Of a stretch of 64,000 bases of DNA, positions 51,332 through 63,825 are shown in pieces. Origin of the DNA: Stropharia rugosoannulata (Eukaryota; Basidiomycota; Agaricomycetes; Agaricales; Strophariaceae). Under the pieces are notes generated by a model. That model saw only the letters and a list, made by a program, of their open reading frames with translations. It was not told where the DNA came from and did no database searches. The position numbers and the translations under genes were made by a program. The DNA lies in contig JANCIK010000012.1 in assembly GCA_028532985.1 (NCBI GenBank), positions 496,001 to 560,000 of the forward strand, written 5' to 3'. Positions within the stretch are counted from its first letter, which is position 1. Each line of letters starts with the position of its first letter.

Positions 51332-53639
51332 ATGGTATCTTACCTTCCCACTCTTGGTCAGATTGTACCAAATCCGACTCAGTGAACTCTTAGCCCGTAT
51401 GTACAGATTGCGGTGGTACCGTCATCGAATATGACCATGCAGCTGGGAATGGGTTCTGCGTACAATGCGGAACGGTTGTCGAAGAGAATACTATCGTAAA
51501 TGAAGTCGCCTTCGGTGAAACGTCCAACGGCGCTGCAATGGTCCAAGGATCTTTCGTAGGGCAAGGAGCTAGTGAGTCTCCTCCAGCTTGTCTGGATCCT
51601 CCCTCTTAACTATATGCAGCCCATGCAAGAATGAGCGGACCGTATGGTAACCGTGGCAGCAATGAATCTCGGGAGCAGACAATTGCAAACGGTGCATCCT
51701 TATGTTTAACTCTTATGTATAACTCGAAAGCCTAACTTATCTAAAGCAAGCAAAAAGATTCAAAACATAGCAAACGTCATGCGTCTATCCGAGGTCGTCT
51801 GTCTTGCCGCAACAAGGCTCTATACCCTCGCTGTCGAACACAAATTCACGAAGGGAAGGAAAAGCATGAATGTCGTGGCTGTATGCCTCTATGTTGCCTG
51901 TCGGCAAAAGGAAACACGCAATTATATGCTCATCGACTTTTCCGACCTTTTGCAAGTAAACGTATTCGAACTGGGCCATACCTACCTCCAGCTTGTCCAG
52001 ACCTTGAACCTACGCCTACCTCTTGTGGATCCATCCCACTATATCTCTCGATTCTCTGCCCTGCTCGAATTCGGTGATGAGACCCACAAAGTTGCCACCG
52101 ACGCCGTACGCCTTGTACAACGCTTCGACCGCGATTGGATGACCCGCGGGCGCCGACCAGCGGGTATATGCGGTGCTGCCCTGCTTTTAGCGGCCCGCAT
52201 GAACAACTTCCGCCGTTCTGTGGAAGAGATTGTACAGGTGGTCAAGATCGCTGATACCACACTCAAAAAGAGATTGGAAGAATTTAAAGCTACCCCAAGC
52301 GGTGCTTTGACTCTTGCAGACTTTCGCAACGTCTGGCTCGACGAAGAGATGGATCCACCTGCGTTTACCAAAGGGAAGGAACGGGAAGAGGCTGAGCGGC
52401 TTGCAGGGCTTGAGCCAAAGGAACCTGAGGGAGAGGAGGATTGGAGGAACGGGAAAAAGCCGAAACTCAAAGGCAAAGGCAAAAAGCGCAAAGGGAAGCG
52501 GAAACGAGGTGAAGATACTGAAGATGAAGAGGATGAACCTTCCGAAGCTGCTCGTCAGCCCCTTGATCCGGAAATCCTGAACAATAGTATCCTTGCCGGC
52601 GCCCTCGAACCCACTCGTGTTATAGAAGACGAGAACATCGACCCTGCGCTTCTCGCAGAGTCTATTCTCCCTGCAACAAACCTCCCAAATGTTTCCGGTC
52701 GTGCAACGCCTGTAACTGACCTAGCGCCTCCACCGATAGATATAGTTGACGAAACGGTATCCGAAGTTCTGACCGAAGAAGTGTCGACGTTTCTTCATGG
52801 TACACAAGGTACCATGCTTGTCGAGGCTTTGGACGAGGCCGAGCAGAGAAGATTAGCGCAGATTGGCGTTGTAGATGAGCTCATGGGTCTCAATGAAGAT
52901 GAGCTTGACCGCTTCATACTGACTGAAGAAGAAGTGAGAATAAAAGAGCGCGTATGGGTCGAGCTCAATAAAGACTATCTGGAGGCAATTGCAGGTGGGT
53001 AATCTCTGTTGTCCATGACATTATCCATATTTTGTCATATGTGGTGTGCATCGTTTTGCTGAACGGGTTGCATCACCTCTTTTTAGCCAAGGGCGATCAA
53101 GATGCGTCATCCGGTTCCAAGAGTAAGAAGGTTCGTATCTCGGTCATGCCAACTTTTTGTCATATTTTTAATTTTTGAATATCTTTAACTTACATTCATG
53201 TTTTTTCGTTTAGCGCCGGAAAACAAATAATAAACCAAGAGACTCTTCTACTGCTACAGGCGACACAGCTGCCGAGTCCGTTCGGCATCTCATCAAGAAG
53301 AATCCGAAGTACAGCAAGCGGATCAACTACGATGCCCTGAAGGATCTTTTCGTGGAGAGCGGTGGTCTACCCTCAATGGCGGCTAACATGACGACCGGAG
53401 ACGATGATAAAGATGAAGCTGAGCTATATACCATGGATGATGACAAGAGCGACGGCGAGAACCTGGCCGTCATCGTAGAGGAAGAGGCAGGCACTGTAGC
53501 CTTGAAGCCAGCTTCGGAAGCTACAAAACCCCGCAAAGGCATCATGGCCCTACAAAACATGGATGAGGCAGAAGATGGAAGTGATGATGATAAGGATGAT
53601 GATGTTGGATGGGAAGATGCTTACGAACAAGAAATATAA
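51332..53639 (+). CDS. BRF1: TFIIIB subunit BRF1
   Basis: RNA polymerase III initiation factor. The N-terminal zinc ribbon (VCTDCGGTVIEYDHAAGNGF, CVQCGTVVEENTIV) has two CxxC pairs. Two cyclin-like TFIIB repeats follow (SEVVCLAATRLYTLAVEH, KSMNVVAVCLYVACRQ; then YISRFSALLEFGDE, RPAGICGAALLLAARMNNF). A basic/acidic linker (KLKGKGKKRKGKRKRGED) and the TBP-binding C-terminal region (KRINYDALKDLF) end in a very acidic tail. It bridges TBP and Pol III at tRNA and 5S genes. The first exon appears to contribute only the ATG (51332-51334), followed by GTATCT; the next exon starts at 51,394 (PVCTDCGG). Other introns at about 51,572, 51,645-51,750, 53,000-53,087 and 53,130-53,215. Confidence 0.9.
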
Positions 53640-54053
53640 CTTATACATATTTGACCTTTAATAATATTCCTACCCTTCTCGGATCGTTTCCATCGCTTCT
53701 GTTTCCCCGGAACTGCATATGTACCATTACACATAGCTGCGTGTATAAAGGCAGCCTTCGTAGCCTGTAGCAATATCTTGTTTATGACTTCGGTGAATGC
53801 AGCGTTTGGTCAGCCATGATGAAGAGTTGTTCTGTATCGTAAGACTTCCAGATTTTTTTTTTTTTGATTTATCTGCGCTTTGTACAGATGAGCGGTGCGT
53901 TCATACACATATGCAAGGAGCAAGCCAGGAGACCTCTGGACGATATGTACTAAATCAACAAATTAATCAAATTAATAAAAGCAAAGATGCTGAGATGCAT
54001 CCTGCTGCTACGGATAGCGTAGCTAAGAACTCTTCAAGTTACACGAAAGCAAT
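53640..54053. other. Convergent 3' gap
   Basis: About 410 bp between the BRF1 stop and the stop of the secreted-protein gene. An 11-base T run lies near 53,853. The plus-strand frame at 53,797-54,150 overlaps the secreted-protein exon in antisense and is not a gene. Confidence 0.4.
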
Positions 54054-54708
54054 TTACACAGGAACTGTCCAGAAAGTGACAGGCTCACAACCCGTTGGCC
54101 CATCACCGGGGTTTAGCTTGAACATAACCTATGCGATTGGAATCAATTAATATGACATGCAACAAAAGGCGCTCAACGAAGTACTGACCTCTTGACCATA
54201 ATCACACGAGTAAAACGCTCCGGTGCCATTGAATGTTAGCTGAGCACCAAGCTGCCCATCCTGGTTGTTGGATTGAATTTGGAAGGTGTTGAAGCTGGAA
54301 CACGAATTGGGACCAGTTCCCTGTTGGAGTGAAAGTGTGCCGTAGTTGTCGCAACCACCGTAACCTGATGGTAGGGCGTAGACAAGCGGGCTGTAAGGCT
54401 CGACGTTGTCATTAGGGTCGTATGCGGTGAGTGCGTCTTGGTAGAAGTAAAACATCGCGGCGAGGCCGTTGCCCCTTAAAGACGTGGCTCCCGTGCGCTG
54501 CGCATTCATTCTCAGAGGCTGTGGAAGCGAGTTTTCGCGTTAGGCAGTGAGCTCACGTCGAAAGAAAACAACGGACTAGCAGGTTGGAATCAGGGTCCCC
54601 GCTGGATGATACCAAGTAAAACACTGGGCTGCCTGCATTAGGAACCATAAGTGACCAGGACAGTGCTGGCAGGGTAGCTAAGAGAGCGTTTGCTGTCAAG
54701 AGGCGCAT
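54054..54708 (-). CDS. Small secreted protein, function unknown
   Basis: Signal peptide MRLLTANALLATLPALSW, then a mature domain with LMVPNAGSPVFYLVSSSG, NGLAAMFYFYQDALTAYD, GYGGCDNYGTLSLQQGTG, PNSCSSFNTFQIQSN, and CDYGQEV. The final exon ends GDGPTGCEPVTFWTVPV. Three exons join in phase (NLL to PLRMNAQ, then QE to VMFKLN). Cysteines are paired but few. I recognise the sequence style from secreted Agaricomycete proteins that lack an assigned fold. Could be wall-associated or an effector-like secreted protein. A TATA-like element (54,766-54,774) lies about 60 bp upstream. Confidence 0.72.
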
Positions 54709-54765
54709 GCTGTTCAAAGGAGCGTGAAGTGAATTGACCTTGAAGGTGGACCTCCTTGTCGCGCT

Positions 54766-54774
54766 GTTATATAC
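54766..54774 (-). promoter_or_regulatory. TATA box of the secreted-protein gene
   Basis: GTATATAAC on the minus strand lies about 60 bp before the ATG at 54,708, the expected position. Confidence 0.4.
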
Positions 54775-55157
54775 ATCGACAGACAGGACACTAGTCTGTT
54801 AGTCCATTGCGGCGATACGAATTGCGAACCGTCCGCCGCGGCTAATATAAAGTGTACGGTATACATATCCGGCTGCCTTGCTGTGAATGGGAAAGTGTGC
54901 GGAGTCGAGGCTGTTGGAATGTCAAGGTTTAATGTGAACATTACAGCCCATACTGGTACATAGCCGTTGGCCTGCTATATGACTTGCATAGCATTCCGGC
55001 GGGATATCGCTTAACTCGCCATAGGTTTCATGCTTTAACAGACAAAAACTCTCACCTACAAGCTTCGCAAAGTCCTGTCATAAACACGGAACGCCTTCAT
55101 GGAGTGAAAGAGATGGTTTATAGGGTACCCAAGGAACGCGTAGCTTACTGTGCTTCT
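54775..55157. other. Intergenic with a stray open frame
   Basis: A minus-strand frame at 54,714-54,941 (FTLNLDIPTASTPHTF, ARQPDMYTVHFIL) reads like a beta-rich protein but has no start, stop or splice partner I can defend. It may be a relic. Nothing else is seen. Confidence 0.35.
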
Positions 55158-55713
55158 CTACTCAGATTCTGCGTCGTCGGCCCCTTGTTGGGGCGGTGCC
55201 GCAATCCGCTCGACAGAACTTGGGAACCATCCAAACAAGCGGAGGTCCACGCGCATCTCACCCATGCGGCCAGTTGTTACTTCGACACCTTCGGCGATGA
55301 GAGCATCTCGCTGCCGCTGGGCACCATCCGTCCCCGGACCACGCGATGAAATGGTCCCAGACGCACCGATTACGCGATGCCAGGGTATCGGCGGGTTTGT
55401 GTCGGGCGGCAGAAGCTTCAATGCTACAAAACTAAATCAGATCAAAGCGAACTAGTAGAAGGTAGGTAGTTCGACCTTGGCCGACGTGTCGGGAGTGGTT
55501 GGGCATTCCAGCTAGTTTGGCGATATGCCCTGAAGCTTTGTGAACATGGTAATTTGAGGAAACGAATTCGGAACACGCACCATAGCTAGTGACGCAGCTT
55601 GGTGGAATTTGGCGGACTAGGTCGTACACCTACATTCTATGGAAAGTATACAAGTTTGAATTCGAGACACGAGGACTTACCGCCGCATGGAATTCGGCGC
55701 TGTCAAGAGACAT
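55158..55713 (-). CDS. Alkyltransferase-like DNA repair protein (Atl1 type)
   Basis: Three exons: a short first one (MSLDSAEFHAA, from 55,713), then VYDLVRQIPPSCVTSYGA joining to ALKLLPPDTNPPIPWHRVI. The fold is that of O6-alkylguanine-DNA alkyltransferase, including the helix-turn-helix. At the active site the motif PCHRV is replaced by PWHRV, so the acceptor cysteine is Trp. Atl proteins cannot transfer the alkyl group but bind O6-alkylguanine, flip the base and hand the lesion to nucleotide-excision repair. The C terminus is extended by about 25 residues rich in Pro/Gln/Asp. Divergent from the histidine-kinase gene across a 1.5-kb gap. Confidence 0.88.
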
Positions 55714-57234
55714 TTCGAGTCTGAAATCTATGAGGTCCTTGTAATTATAATTTCTCAAACTTGCGGTTCAAAGATTTGTTGTATTGAACTGCGTCTAACG
55801 AGACTCTCGAAGGACTTTTGCAAGAATTGTGAGGTAAATGTGCTGATGACTCTTGGCGGTTAAATTTAAACAGAGGTTATATTCAAGCGACTCTCAGATG
55901 TTTGGAAAGGTTTTTGGTATCCGATGGCCGTCAGTGATTCAGTGTTCAATCAGTGTTGAATGTAAGTTGAGGTTGAGTTGAGGTTCAAATAAGAAGGGTT
56001 CTCTAGTTCGGCACAATGCGAGTATTTAATGTCCGCTCAATATCCGTGATCAATTTTCAATCTCCGACTGTATGTAGCCGACTCCTCACCTCACAGCAAT
56101 CCTCCTGAGCCCCTCCCTGACTCTGAACTATGCCTGAACGTGGAAAACTATTCTACAGTTTACTGAACATCTGTACCGGTCCAATGGCTCGGCATTTTGA
56201 AGACTAATATATGGCTTATATCAGGAGCTGTCTTTCCAGAAGCAATGCGCTGACGACTCGGAACAACTGCATGGAGCCTAGAGAGCTCCTATTCTACACG
56301 GACCAATGTTCCGTTGAATTTGTGGGGAAACTCGCTTTCGACAGGCACAGCGTGTAGCAAACGTGCACGCCTTTCATGATCCGCATTCTCTTACTTTGGA
56401 ACTCGTTGGCACGAGGCTGTGGGTACGCTGTGGAGTCGTCACTTTTCATAGAATGGTACTGCTCCGGTTTGGTGGGTTCAGCTGTGGCAACGGGGAAGTC
56501 GATTTTTGGTTATGCAGCTCGGATCTGTTTGTCTCCTCATGAGAAAATCGTGCAATACAGAATGCAGAAAAGTACGTGTACTTACATAGTTTGCAGGTAC
56601 TCATTCAAAGTGCGGTTAGACCAACATCTCTAATCTTTGTAATGAATTCTATATAAGGACTGGGCTACAGATAAAGATATCATTTCGATAACAAAAGTTG
56701 CGTTTCGGCAGCCGAACGGACAAGACTGGATTTATCTTACCCATCTCTTCACGGTGCACCGTCCGGCGTCGAGCAGCGCCCTGTGTGTAGTTGCCAATTT
56801 TAGAATTTCCAAGCGCATTGGGTACATGATGACTTGTAACAATTGTAAAGCTAAGTTATACGCGTGTGTCTCACGGTGAAGAGCAGGTATGACGACGCAA
56901 TGTTATCATTTGAATGATCGCTGTCGGCGTTACACGCCTTTTATCCATATACATACGTAGTTTACAAAGTTTTGCACGATAACTGTAACGCGGATAAGCA
57001 ATTACCATGGATGGTTCATAGAACTGCTCAAACATCAGAGTAAAGGCTATTCCTCTGTACTTTGGAGTATGCCAAACTCTTGCAGAGCTATTAGATATAG
57101 AGCGCTTCACGTAAGTACTATGCGGGTCAAATGCGGATTCGGGAAGTTATCGACATTATGTGAGCACGTGCTTATTAATAGAGAATTGGACGAAGATTGG
57201 GCCTGTGCTCTCACCTTCTCCCATCACATCCACG
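55714..57234. other. Intergenic
   Basis: About 1.5 kb between divergent genes. Open frames (56,376-56,633; 56,871-57,110) show no recognisable protein. The 200 bp next to 57,235 should hold the kinase promoter. Confidence 0.4.
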
Positions 57235-60200
57235 ATGACCTCGCTCGCCGAGCCCATCTCGGCGTCGTCGTCGATAATGTCCACAGACCCTTTCAAATCC
57301 CATCTTGTCGCTCTTCTTTCTATCTATGAGCTCGGCCCAGCTCCGGGAGCCCCGATCCCTAGATACGAAGGGCCTTCCGACTGGCAGACGGAGACTGTCC
57401 TCAAGTCCCTCGCAACAATTGCGCGTCGCATGTGGGCTGCGGAGCAAGTAGTTTCCGAGTTCCAAAATGCCCGCAGTCAACTGGTACGTGATGCGTAATC
57501 CCGCGCCTTATCTCATTCACTGTTTGTGCAGAGCGAGGAGAAGGCGGGTGAACTGGAGAAGGAGATGTTCGAGGAGGGCTCGGAGAACGACACTCCTAAC
57601 AACATCACATCCTCCACCGGTCCCGAAGCAACGAACATGCACAGGGTGAAAGGCGCGAACATGACTATCTCGCTTGATGGCCTTCAATCATCTATCGATC
57701 CATCCAAGGTTTTTACACGGGCATATGGTAACATGAAAGCACACCAGGCTATCCTCTCTCAAGTTAACGGCAACTCACTAGGCGGCACCAACGGTGGCTA
57801 CAACTCTGCTCCCCCAACAGCCCACGCGCACTGCCCGACATGCGGCAAATCGATCTCGGACCCTCTTCTTTTCTCTGCAAACACGGTTAACTCTGATTTC
57901 CTTCCCCTCAACTCTAGCCCTCTTGTCGTGCCTATGGGTCCGCTCGCGGCCGCCGCCTTCGAAAGCGGCATGAGTGCGGTAGAAGAACTTAAACTTCTCA
58001 AGGCACAAGTCCAGGATGTCGCCCGTGTTTGCAATGCCGTCGCTCGCGGCGATCTTAGCCAGAAGATTACTGTCCCTGTGCAAGGTGTTGTTATGGTCCA
58101 GCTCAAGGATGTTATCAATACTATGGTGTGCTCGCCAACGCTACATCGTGAATGCAACATCCTTACCGTTTTTAGGTTGACAAATTGGGACAATTTGCAA
58201 AGGAAGTCACCCGAGTTTCTCAGGAAGTAGGCACAGAAGGGTAAGCAAGTATCCTCCTTTTGTCCTTCACACTTTATTTGTCCAATCACACTGCATTTTT
58301 TCCAATCGGAGCATGATGGCCCCACCAATTATTGTTTGCACTGCAGTCATGTCCCAATTAGGGCTTTACTTTTCCATCCCAATACGGTATCGCGCATTCT
58401 TGCTGACGGCATTGCTCAGGAAATTGGGTGGTCAAGCTCTTGTATTAGATGTCGAAGGAACATGGCGCGAACTAACTGGAGTGGTCAACAAATTGGCAGC
58501 CAATTTGACATCGCAGGTCTGTATATGTGGAATGCCATATGATGTTCTATCATCTCACCATATTGAAGGTACGGTCTATCGCATTGGTCACGAAGGCAGT
58601 CGCATTGGGAGATTTGAGTAAACAAATCGAAGTCGACGCCAGGGGCGAGATACTAGATTTGAAGAATACGGTAAATGGAATGGTCGTACGGTAAGCATGT
58701 TCTTTTACGTTTTATCTGCGTCTCAAGGCTATCCACAGATTACGGGCACTTGCGGCAGAGGTTACTCGAGTCACATTAGAAGTGGGGAGTCAAGGAAAAT
58801 TGGGTGGACAAGCACACGTACCGGATGTTGAAGGTGTATGGCTAAACTTGGTTCGGAATGTATGTTTTTCCTTGTGCATAATACTTCTGCATCTTGACAC
58901 ATTTTCTAGGTCAATCGTATGTGTTCGTCTTTGACGGATCAGGTGCGGTCTATTGCCGTCGTAACGACTGCTGTTGCCCGTGGAGACTTGACTCAGAAGA
59001 TTGAAATCCAAGTAGAAGGGGAGATGTCGACATTGAAAGGTTGATCGCCTGCTCTTACATCCATGCGTATTTATTGCTAACCTCCCAAATATCATATTTC
59101 GTCAGGCACTGTCAATTCAATGGTGGACCAGTTGTCTGCTTTTGCATCTGAGGTAACGCGGGTCGCGTTGGAGGTTGGGACACAAGGTATCTTGGGTGGT
59201 CAGGCAAAGGTGGAAGGAGTACAAGGCACATGGGCAGATTTGACGCGCAATGTCAACGTGAGTACTACATATTCTCCACAGGCTTTAAACGACTTTTTTT
59301 GCCCATAGAAAATGGCGTCGAACTTGACGGATCAAGTGCGTTCTATCTCGGAAGTCACGAAAGCCGTTGCTTTGGGTGATCTAGGCAAGCTCGTCAATGT
59401 CGACGTCCAGGGAGAGATGCTCGACTTGAAGATGACTGTCAATTCCATGGTGGAGCAGTTGAGCACCTTAGCGAACGAGGTGACGCGTGTGAGTTTGGAA
59501 GTCGGTACGGAAGGTATTTTGGGCGGGCAGGCTTTCGTTCCTGAGGTCCAGGGCATGTGGAAGGTACGCATTCGCCCTTATTTTTGGTTGATGGATCCCA
59601 AAAGGAGGAAGGAGGTTGATTGGCTGATCATGTTGATGTATGCAGGTCCTCACTGATAACGTCAACCTGATGGCCATGAACTTGACGAACCAAGTACGGT
59701 CCATTGCACAAGTTACCAAGGCTGTCGCTGGCGGAGACTTGACAAAGAAAATCGATGTCGACGTACGTGGTGAAATCCTGGAATTGAAGGAGACGGTCAA
59801 CGGCATGACGGAAAGTTTGAGTGTCTTTGCCGACGAGGTAACACGAGTAGCCAGGGAAGTAGGAACGGAGGGTCGCTTGGGTGGTCAAGCTCGGGTAACG
59901 AATGTCGGTGGTACTTGGAAGGATTTGACTGATAACGTCAACGTTATGGCCAACAACGTGCGTATTCGTTCCAGATACCTGATATGTCAGTGTTCTTAAA
60001 TTCTCCCATCAGTTGACTCTCCAAGTCCGAACGATCGCTGTCGCTACAGTATGTCGTATGACCGTCCTCGTATTACCAATTTCTCTGATCCATGATGGAA
60101 TGCTAGACTGCTGTGGCTCGCGGAGATTTGACGCAAAAGATCACAGGTGTCTCGGTCTCCGGAGAGATGTTAAGCTTGGTCAACACTATCAATGACATGA

Positions 60201-62647
60201 TTGATCAACTGGCTATCTTCGCTGCCGAGGTCAAGAAAGTGGCTCGTGAAGTCGGAACCGAAGGCAAACTTGGTGTCCAGGCCGAAGTCGGAAATGTGCA
60301 GGGTATCTGGCAAGAAATCACGTAAGAATTTCTTCCAGGCCGTACAGGTATAGGTTGAACGAGAATCTGCATAGGTTGTCCGTGAATACGATGGCTGGTA
60401 ACTTGACAACCCAAGTACGAGGATTTGCGCAGATTTCAGCGGCGGCTATGGATGGCGACTTCACTCGATTCATCACAGTTGAAGCAAGCGGGGAGATGGA
60501 CTCTTTGAAGACCCAAATCAATCAGATGGTGTTCAACTTGCGGGACAGTATCCAAAAGAACACCGCCGCAAGGGAGGCAGCTGAGCTGGCTAACAGGAGT
60601 AAATCTGAGTTCTTGGCAAACATGTCTCATGAGATTAGGTCTGTACGCTTCGCCTTTTCTCAAAAGGTTATACGTTAAGATTTGTCTTAGGACGCCTATG
60701 AATGGTATCATCGGGATGACTGAGTTGACCCTGGATAGCGACCTGAATCGATCCCAGAGGGAGAGCTTGCTTCTTGTCCACAGTTTGGCAAGATCACTTC
60801 TCTTGATCATTGACGATATCTTGGATATCTCTAAGAGTGAGATTTTTAAAATGTTCATAATTTTTATAAACCTAACATATATGTATATAGTCGAGGCTGG
60901 TCGCATGACCATGGAAGCTGTATCGTATTCGCTCCGTCAGACCGTATTTGGAATCTTGAAGACACTCGTCGTACGGGCGTCGCAAAACAACTTGGATTTG
61001 ACTTACGACGTTGAGCCTGATATTCCCGACCAGTTGATTGGTGACTCGCTGCGTCTACGCCAGGTTATCACTAATTTGGTTGGCAATGCGATCAAGTTCA
61101 CTCCTTCAAAAGCTTCCCGCAAGGGCCACGTTGCTCTTAGCACTCGTCTACTCGCATTGGATGATCAAAGTGTCACTTTGGAATTCTGCGTTACCGATAC
61201 TGGTATTGGTATCGCCAAGGATAAATTGAACCTCATCTTCGATACCTTCTGTCAAGCTGATGGATCGACTACTCGAGTATGTTTAATTTACATATTTTTG
61301 GTGGACAAGCTAACAGTTGGTGTAGGAATACGGTGGAACCGGTTTGGGTCTTTCCATTTCAAAACGACTTGTGTCGCTTATGCAAGGCAACATGTGGGTG
61401 GAGAGTGAGGTATCCAAGGGAAGCAGGTTCTTCTTCACTATCACGTCTCAAATCAGCCACTCGACGCTGGAGGCGACGCTGGCAAAGATGGCGCCATTCG
61501 CGAAGCGGACCATACTTTTCGTTGATACCCTGTTTGACCACACGGGCGTCGTCGACCGCATCAAGGAGCTGGGTTTAAGACCCTTTGTCATACACGAGGT
61601 CACGGAGGTTGCGGATAAAGAAAAATGCCCCCACATTGATACAATCGTCGTAGATTCATTGGCAATTGTAAGTCTCATTACTCATGTTCTAGCAAGGATG
61701 TGTGACTGATTAGAGTTATGCAAGACTGACTGCATAAGAGAATTTGAACACCTGCGCTACATACCCATTGTACTCTTGGCGCCGTCACTCCCCCAACTTA
61801 ACTGTAAGCCCACCAGTATTATATCTAGTATAGAATCTGAGCTGATTGTGTACTTGACTGATATAGTGAAATGGTGCCTGGACAAGAGTATCAGCGCACA
61901 AGTAACCACACCCGTTACAGCACAAGACCTTTCATCCGCGCTCATTTCTGCTCTTGAATCCAACACCGTTAGTCCCGTTTCTGCGCCCAACGACGTCACT
62001 TTCGACATTCTACTCGCCGAAGACAACCTGGTCAACCAGAAGCTGGCGGTCAAGATCCTTGAGAAGTACGGTCATACCGTAGAGATCGCAGAGAACGGAA
62101 GCTTGGCAGTCGACGCGTTCAAAGCAAGGGTGCAGCAAGGGAAGCCATTTGATATCATTCTCGTACGTTGTTCCCTTCAAAAAGACAATCGCGATACTTA
62201 TTCGAAATAGATGGATGTTTCTATGCCCTTCATGGGCGGTATGGAGGCCACTGAACTTATCCGGTCTTATGAGCTGCACAAAGGTCTCACTCCGATACCC
62301 ATTATAGCGTTGACCGCTCATGCCAGTTAGTGTCACCCTTATTTGTTGACGAGTATCCGCTCATTTTGTACAGTGATTGGTGACCGTGAACGCTGCTTAC
62401 AAGCTGGAATGGTAAATCTTTTTTTTTCTGTTTGTATCGCATGTGCTGATGTATCTGGTTTAGGACGACCATATCACGAGTATGTAACTTTTCTGGTAAC
62501 CACATCCGCGTACTCACCCTTTTCCTAGAACCCCTTCGTCGTGGTGATTTGTTGAACGCTATTAATAAGCTTGCAGGAGAGCGTGGCGCTCAAAAGATCC
62601 AAAACTTGCTTCGACGACCCCATGCTATCACGCAGAGTTACTCTTAA
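57235..62647 (+). CDS. NIK1: Group III hybrid histidine kinase (Nik1/Os-1 type)
   Basis: Cytosolic osmosensor kinase of the HOG pathway and the established target of phenylpyrrole and dicarboximide fungicides. Seven HAMP units share the motif A-GDL-x-KI ([54 protein letters not shown], then MDGDFTRFI). They alternate with six EVTR-x3-EVGTEG-x-LGGQA units. The H-box is [20 protein letters not shown], the N-box [11 protein letters not shown], the G1 box DTGIGIA, then [10 protein letters not shown] receiver follows with [25 protein letters not shown] (phospho-Asp) and [14 protein letters not shown]. The gene is heavily interrupted, with introns close to each HAMP unit, and ends [11 protein letters not shown]. 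The start [11 protein letters not shown] follows an in-frame upstream stretch that also lacks stops. Confidence 0.92.
60837..60890 (+). other. 54-nt stop-free intron in the kinase core
   Basis: GTGAGA at 60,837 and TATAG at 60,890 bound an intron whose removal gives DISKIEAGRM, the canonical sequence after the H-box. The intron is a multiple of three with no stop in frame, so retention would insert 18 residues without breaking the protein. Confidence 0.6.
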
Positions 62648-62937
62648 GCCATCACAGGTAGGATGTCTTTCGGTCCTCGCGTTTCTCCCTCCATGCCTCG
62701 TACTCTTATCCTAGTATTTCTCGTTTGCTGTCTGCCTATATACCTGCTCTCCATCTACCTATTAGTTTTCCCTACTCCCAGGCTTTGTATATCATACTAT
62801 TGTCCACCTCAAACACCAGCTGGTAACAATGTTGGTATTTTCTTTCACTTCTATCTTTACGACTGCACATGTACTTTTAAATCGGCATTTAAACTGTTAT
62901 ATAATTCATGCATGATAAGATTGGAGAAGTGGGTACT
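62648..62937. other. Convergent 3' gap
   Basis: About 290 bp between convergent stop codons, probably the 3' ends of both genes. No feature seen. Confidence 0.4.
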
Positions 62938-63825
62938 TTACTTTTTCACAAACCTCCCAACGGTATGTAAAAATAGACTTTCTGGATCTTCTCCCTCCTT
63001 GCCCCACATCTTTGTCTCCGCCCATGCGCTTTCCTCCTCCCCGCGCTCATTAACCAGCTGCAGTGCGCTCACAGTGTCGTCCGACGGCCGATCAAGCCTG
63101 CAACCGTCGAACCCTAACGCCCACACCGGCGTCCAGAAGCGCTGCCACCAAGCGACGTCCTGCAGCTTGCTCAACACATGCTCGTAAATCAACAGCTGCC
63201 CGCCTGGTTTGAGCACGTCGCGGACGAGCCCCGCAACACACCGTTCGGGCTCTGGCACCGTGCATAGCGTCAGAATAGATATGACCGTGTCGACGGGGGG
63301 AGTCAGGTCCTGGGCGGCAGGGCCAGACGAAGACGCGATGGTGGAGAGGATGGAGGTCGTCTGCTCGGCACCGCAGCTCAGAATCAGGAGGGTGCCGTCC
63401 GCCTCGTGGAACCCGGCGCCGTGGGCTTGCGCGCGGATGTGCGGGTGCATGAGCGTGTTGGGCTCGAGCGCAATGTAGCGCGTGACGCGATCCCTTGGGA
63501 GATAGCGTACCGTGTGTCCGTGGCCTAGGATGGGAGTCAGTACGGGCGGGAGGTCAGCGCTCAGCGCTTAATGCTCACCTGCGCCTATGTCGAGCACCGT
63601 CCCATACGCGTACGGGGTGATCAGGGACTCCTTGACATCCTTCGCCGCGCTGTCGACGCCGTCGCCGAACTTGACCCAGAGGTTGGCGAGGTACAAGCTG
63701 GACAGCTTCCTCGGCTGGAAGATCAGGAGCGGGTTGCGCAGGACGGCTTTGGCAGTCGGCAGGAGGGATATGGTTATACTTATCCACAGGTCATTGAGCA
63801 GACCGAATGCTTTGTATAATTTCAT
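62938..63825 (-). CDS. METTL7-like SAM-dependent methyltransferase
   Basis: Two exons join to give VLDIGAGHGHTVRYLP, the SAM-binding motif I of class I methyltransferases. EPN and VLKPGGQLLIYEHVL are motifs II/III. The N terminus (MKLYKAFGLLN, ISITISLLP) is hydrophobic and resembles the membrane-anchoring segment of METTL7-like enzymes at lipid droplets or endoplasmic reticulum. Mammalian METTL7 proteins methylate alkyl thiols; the substrate here is unknown. The second exon (63,530 to 62,938) is GC-rich with strong codon bias and casts long antisense open frames. The window edge is 175 bp upstream of the start. Confidence 0.82.
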
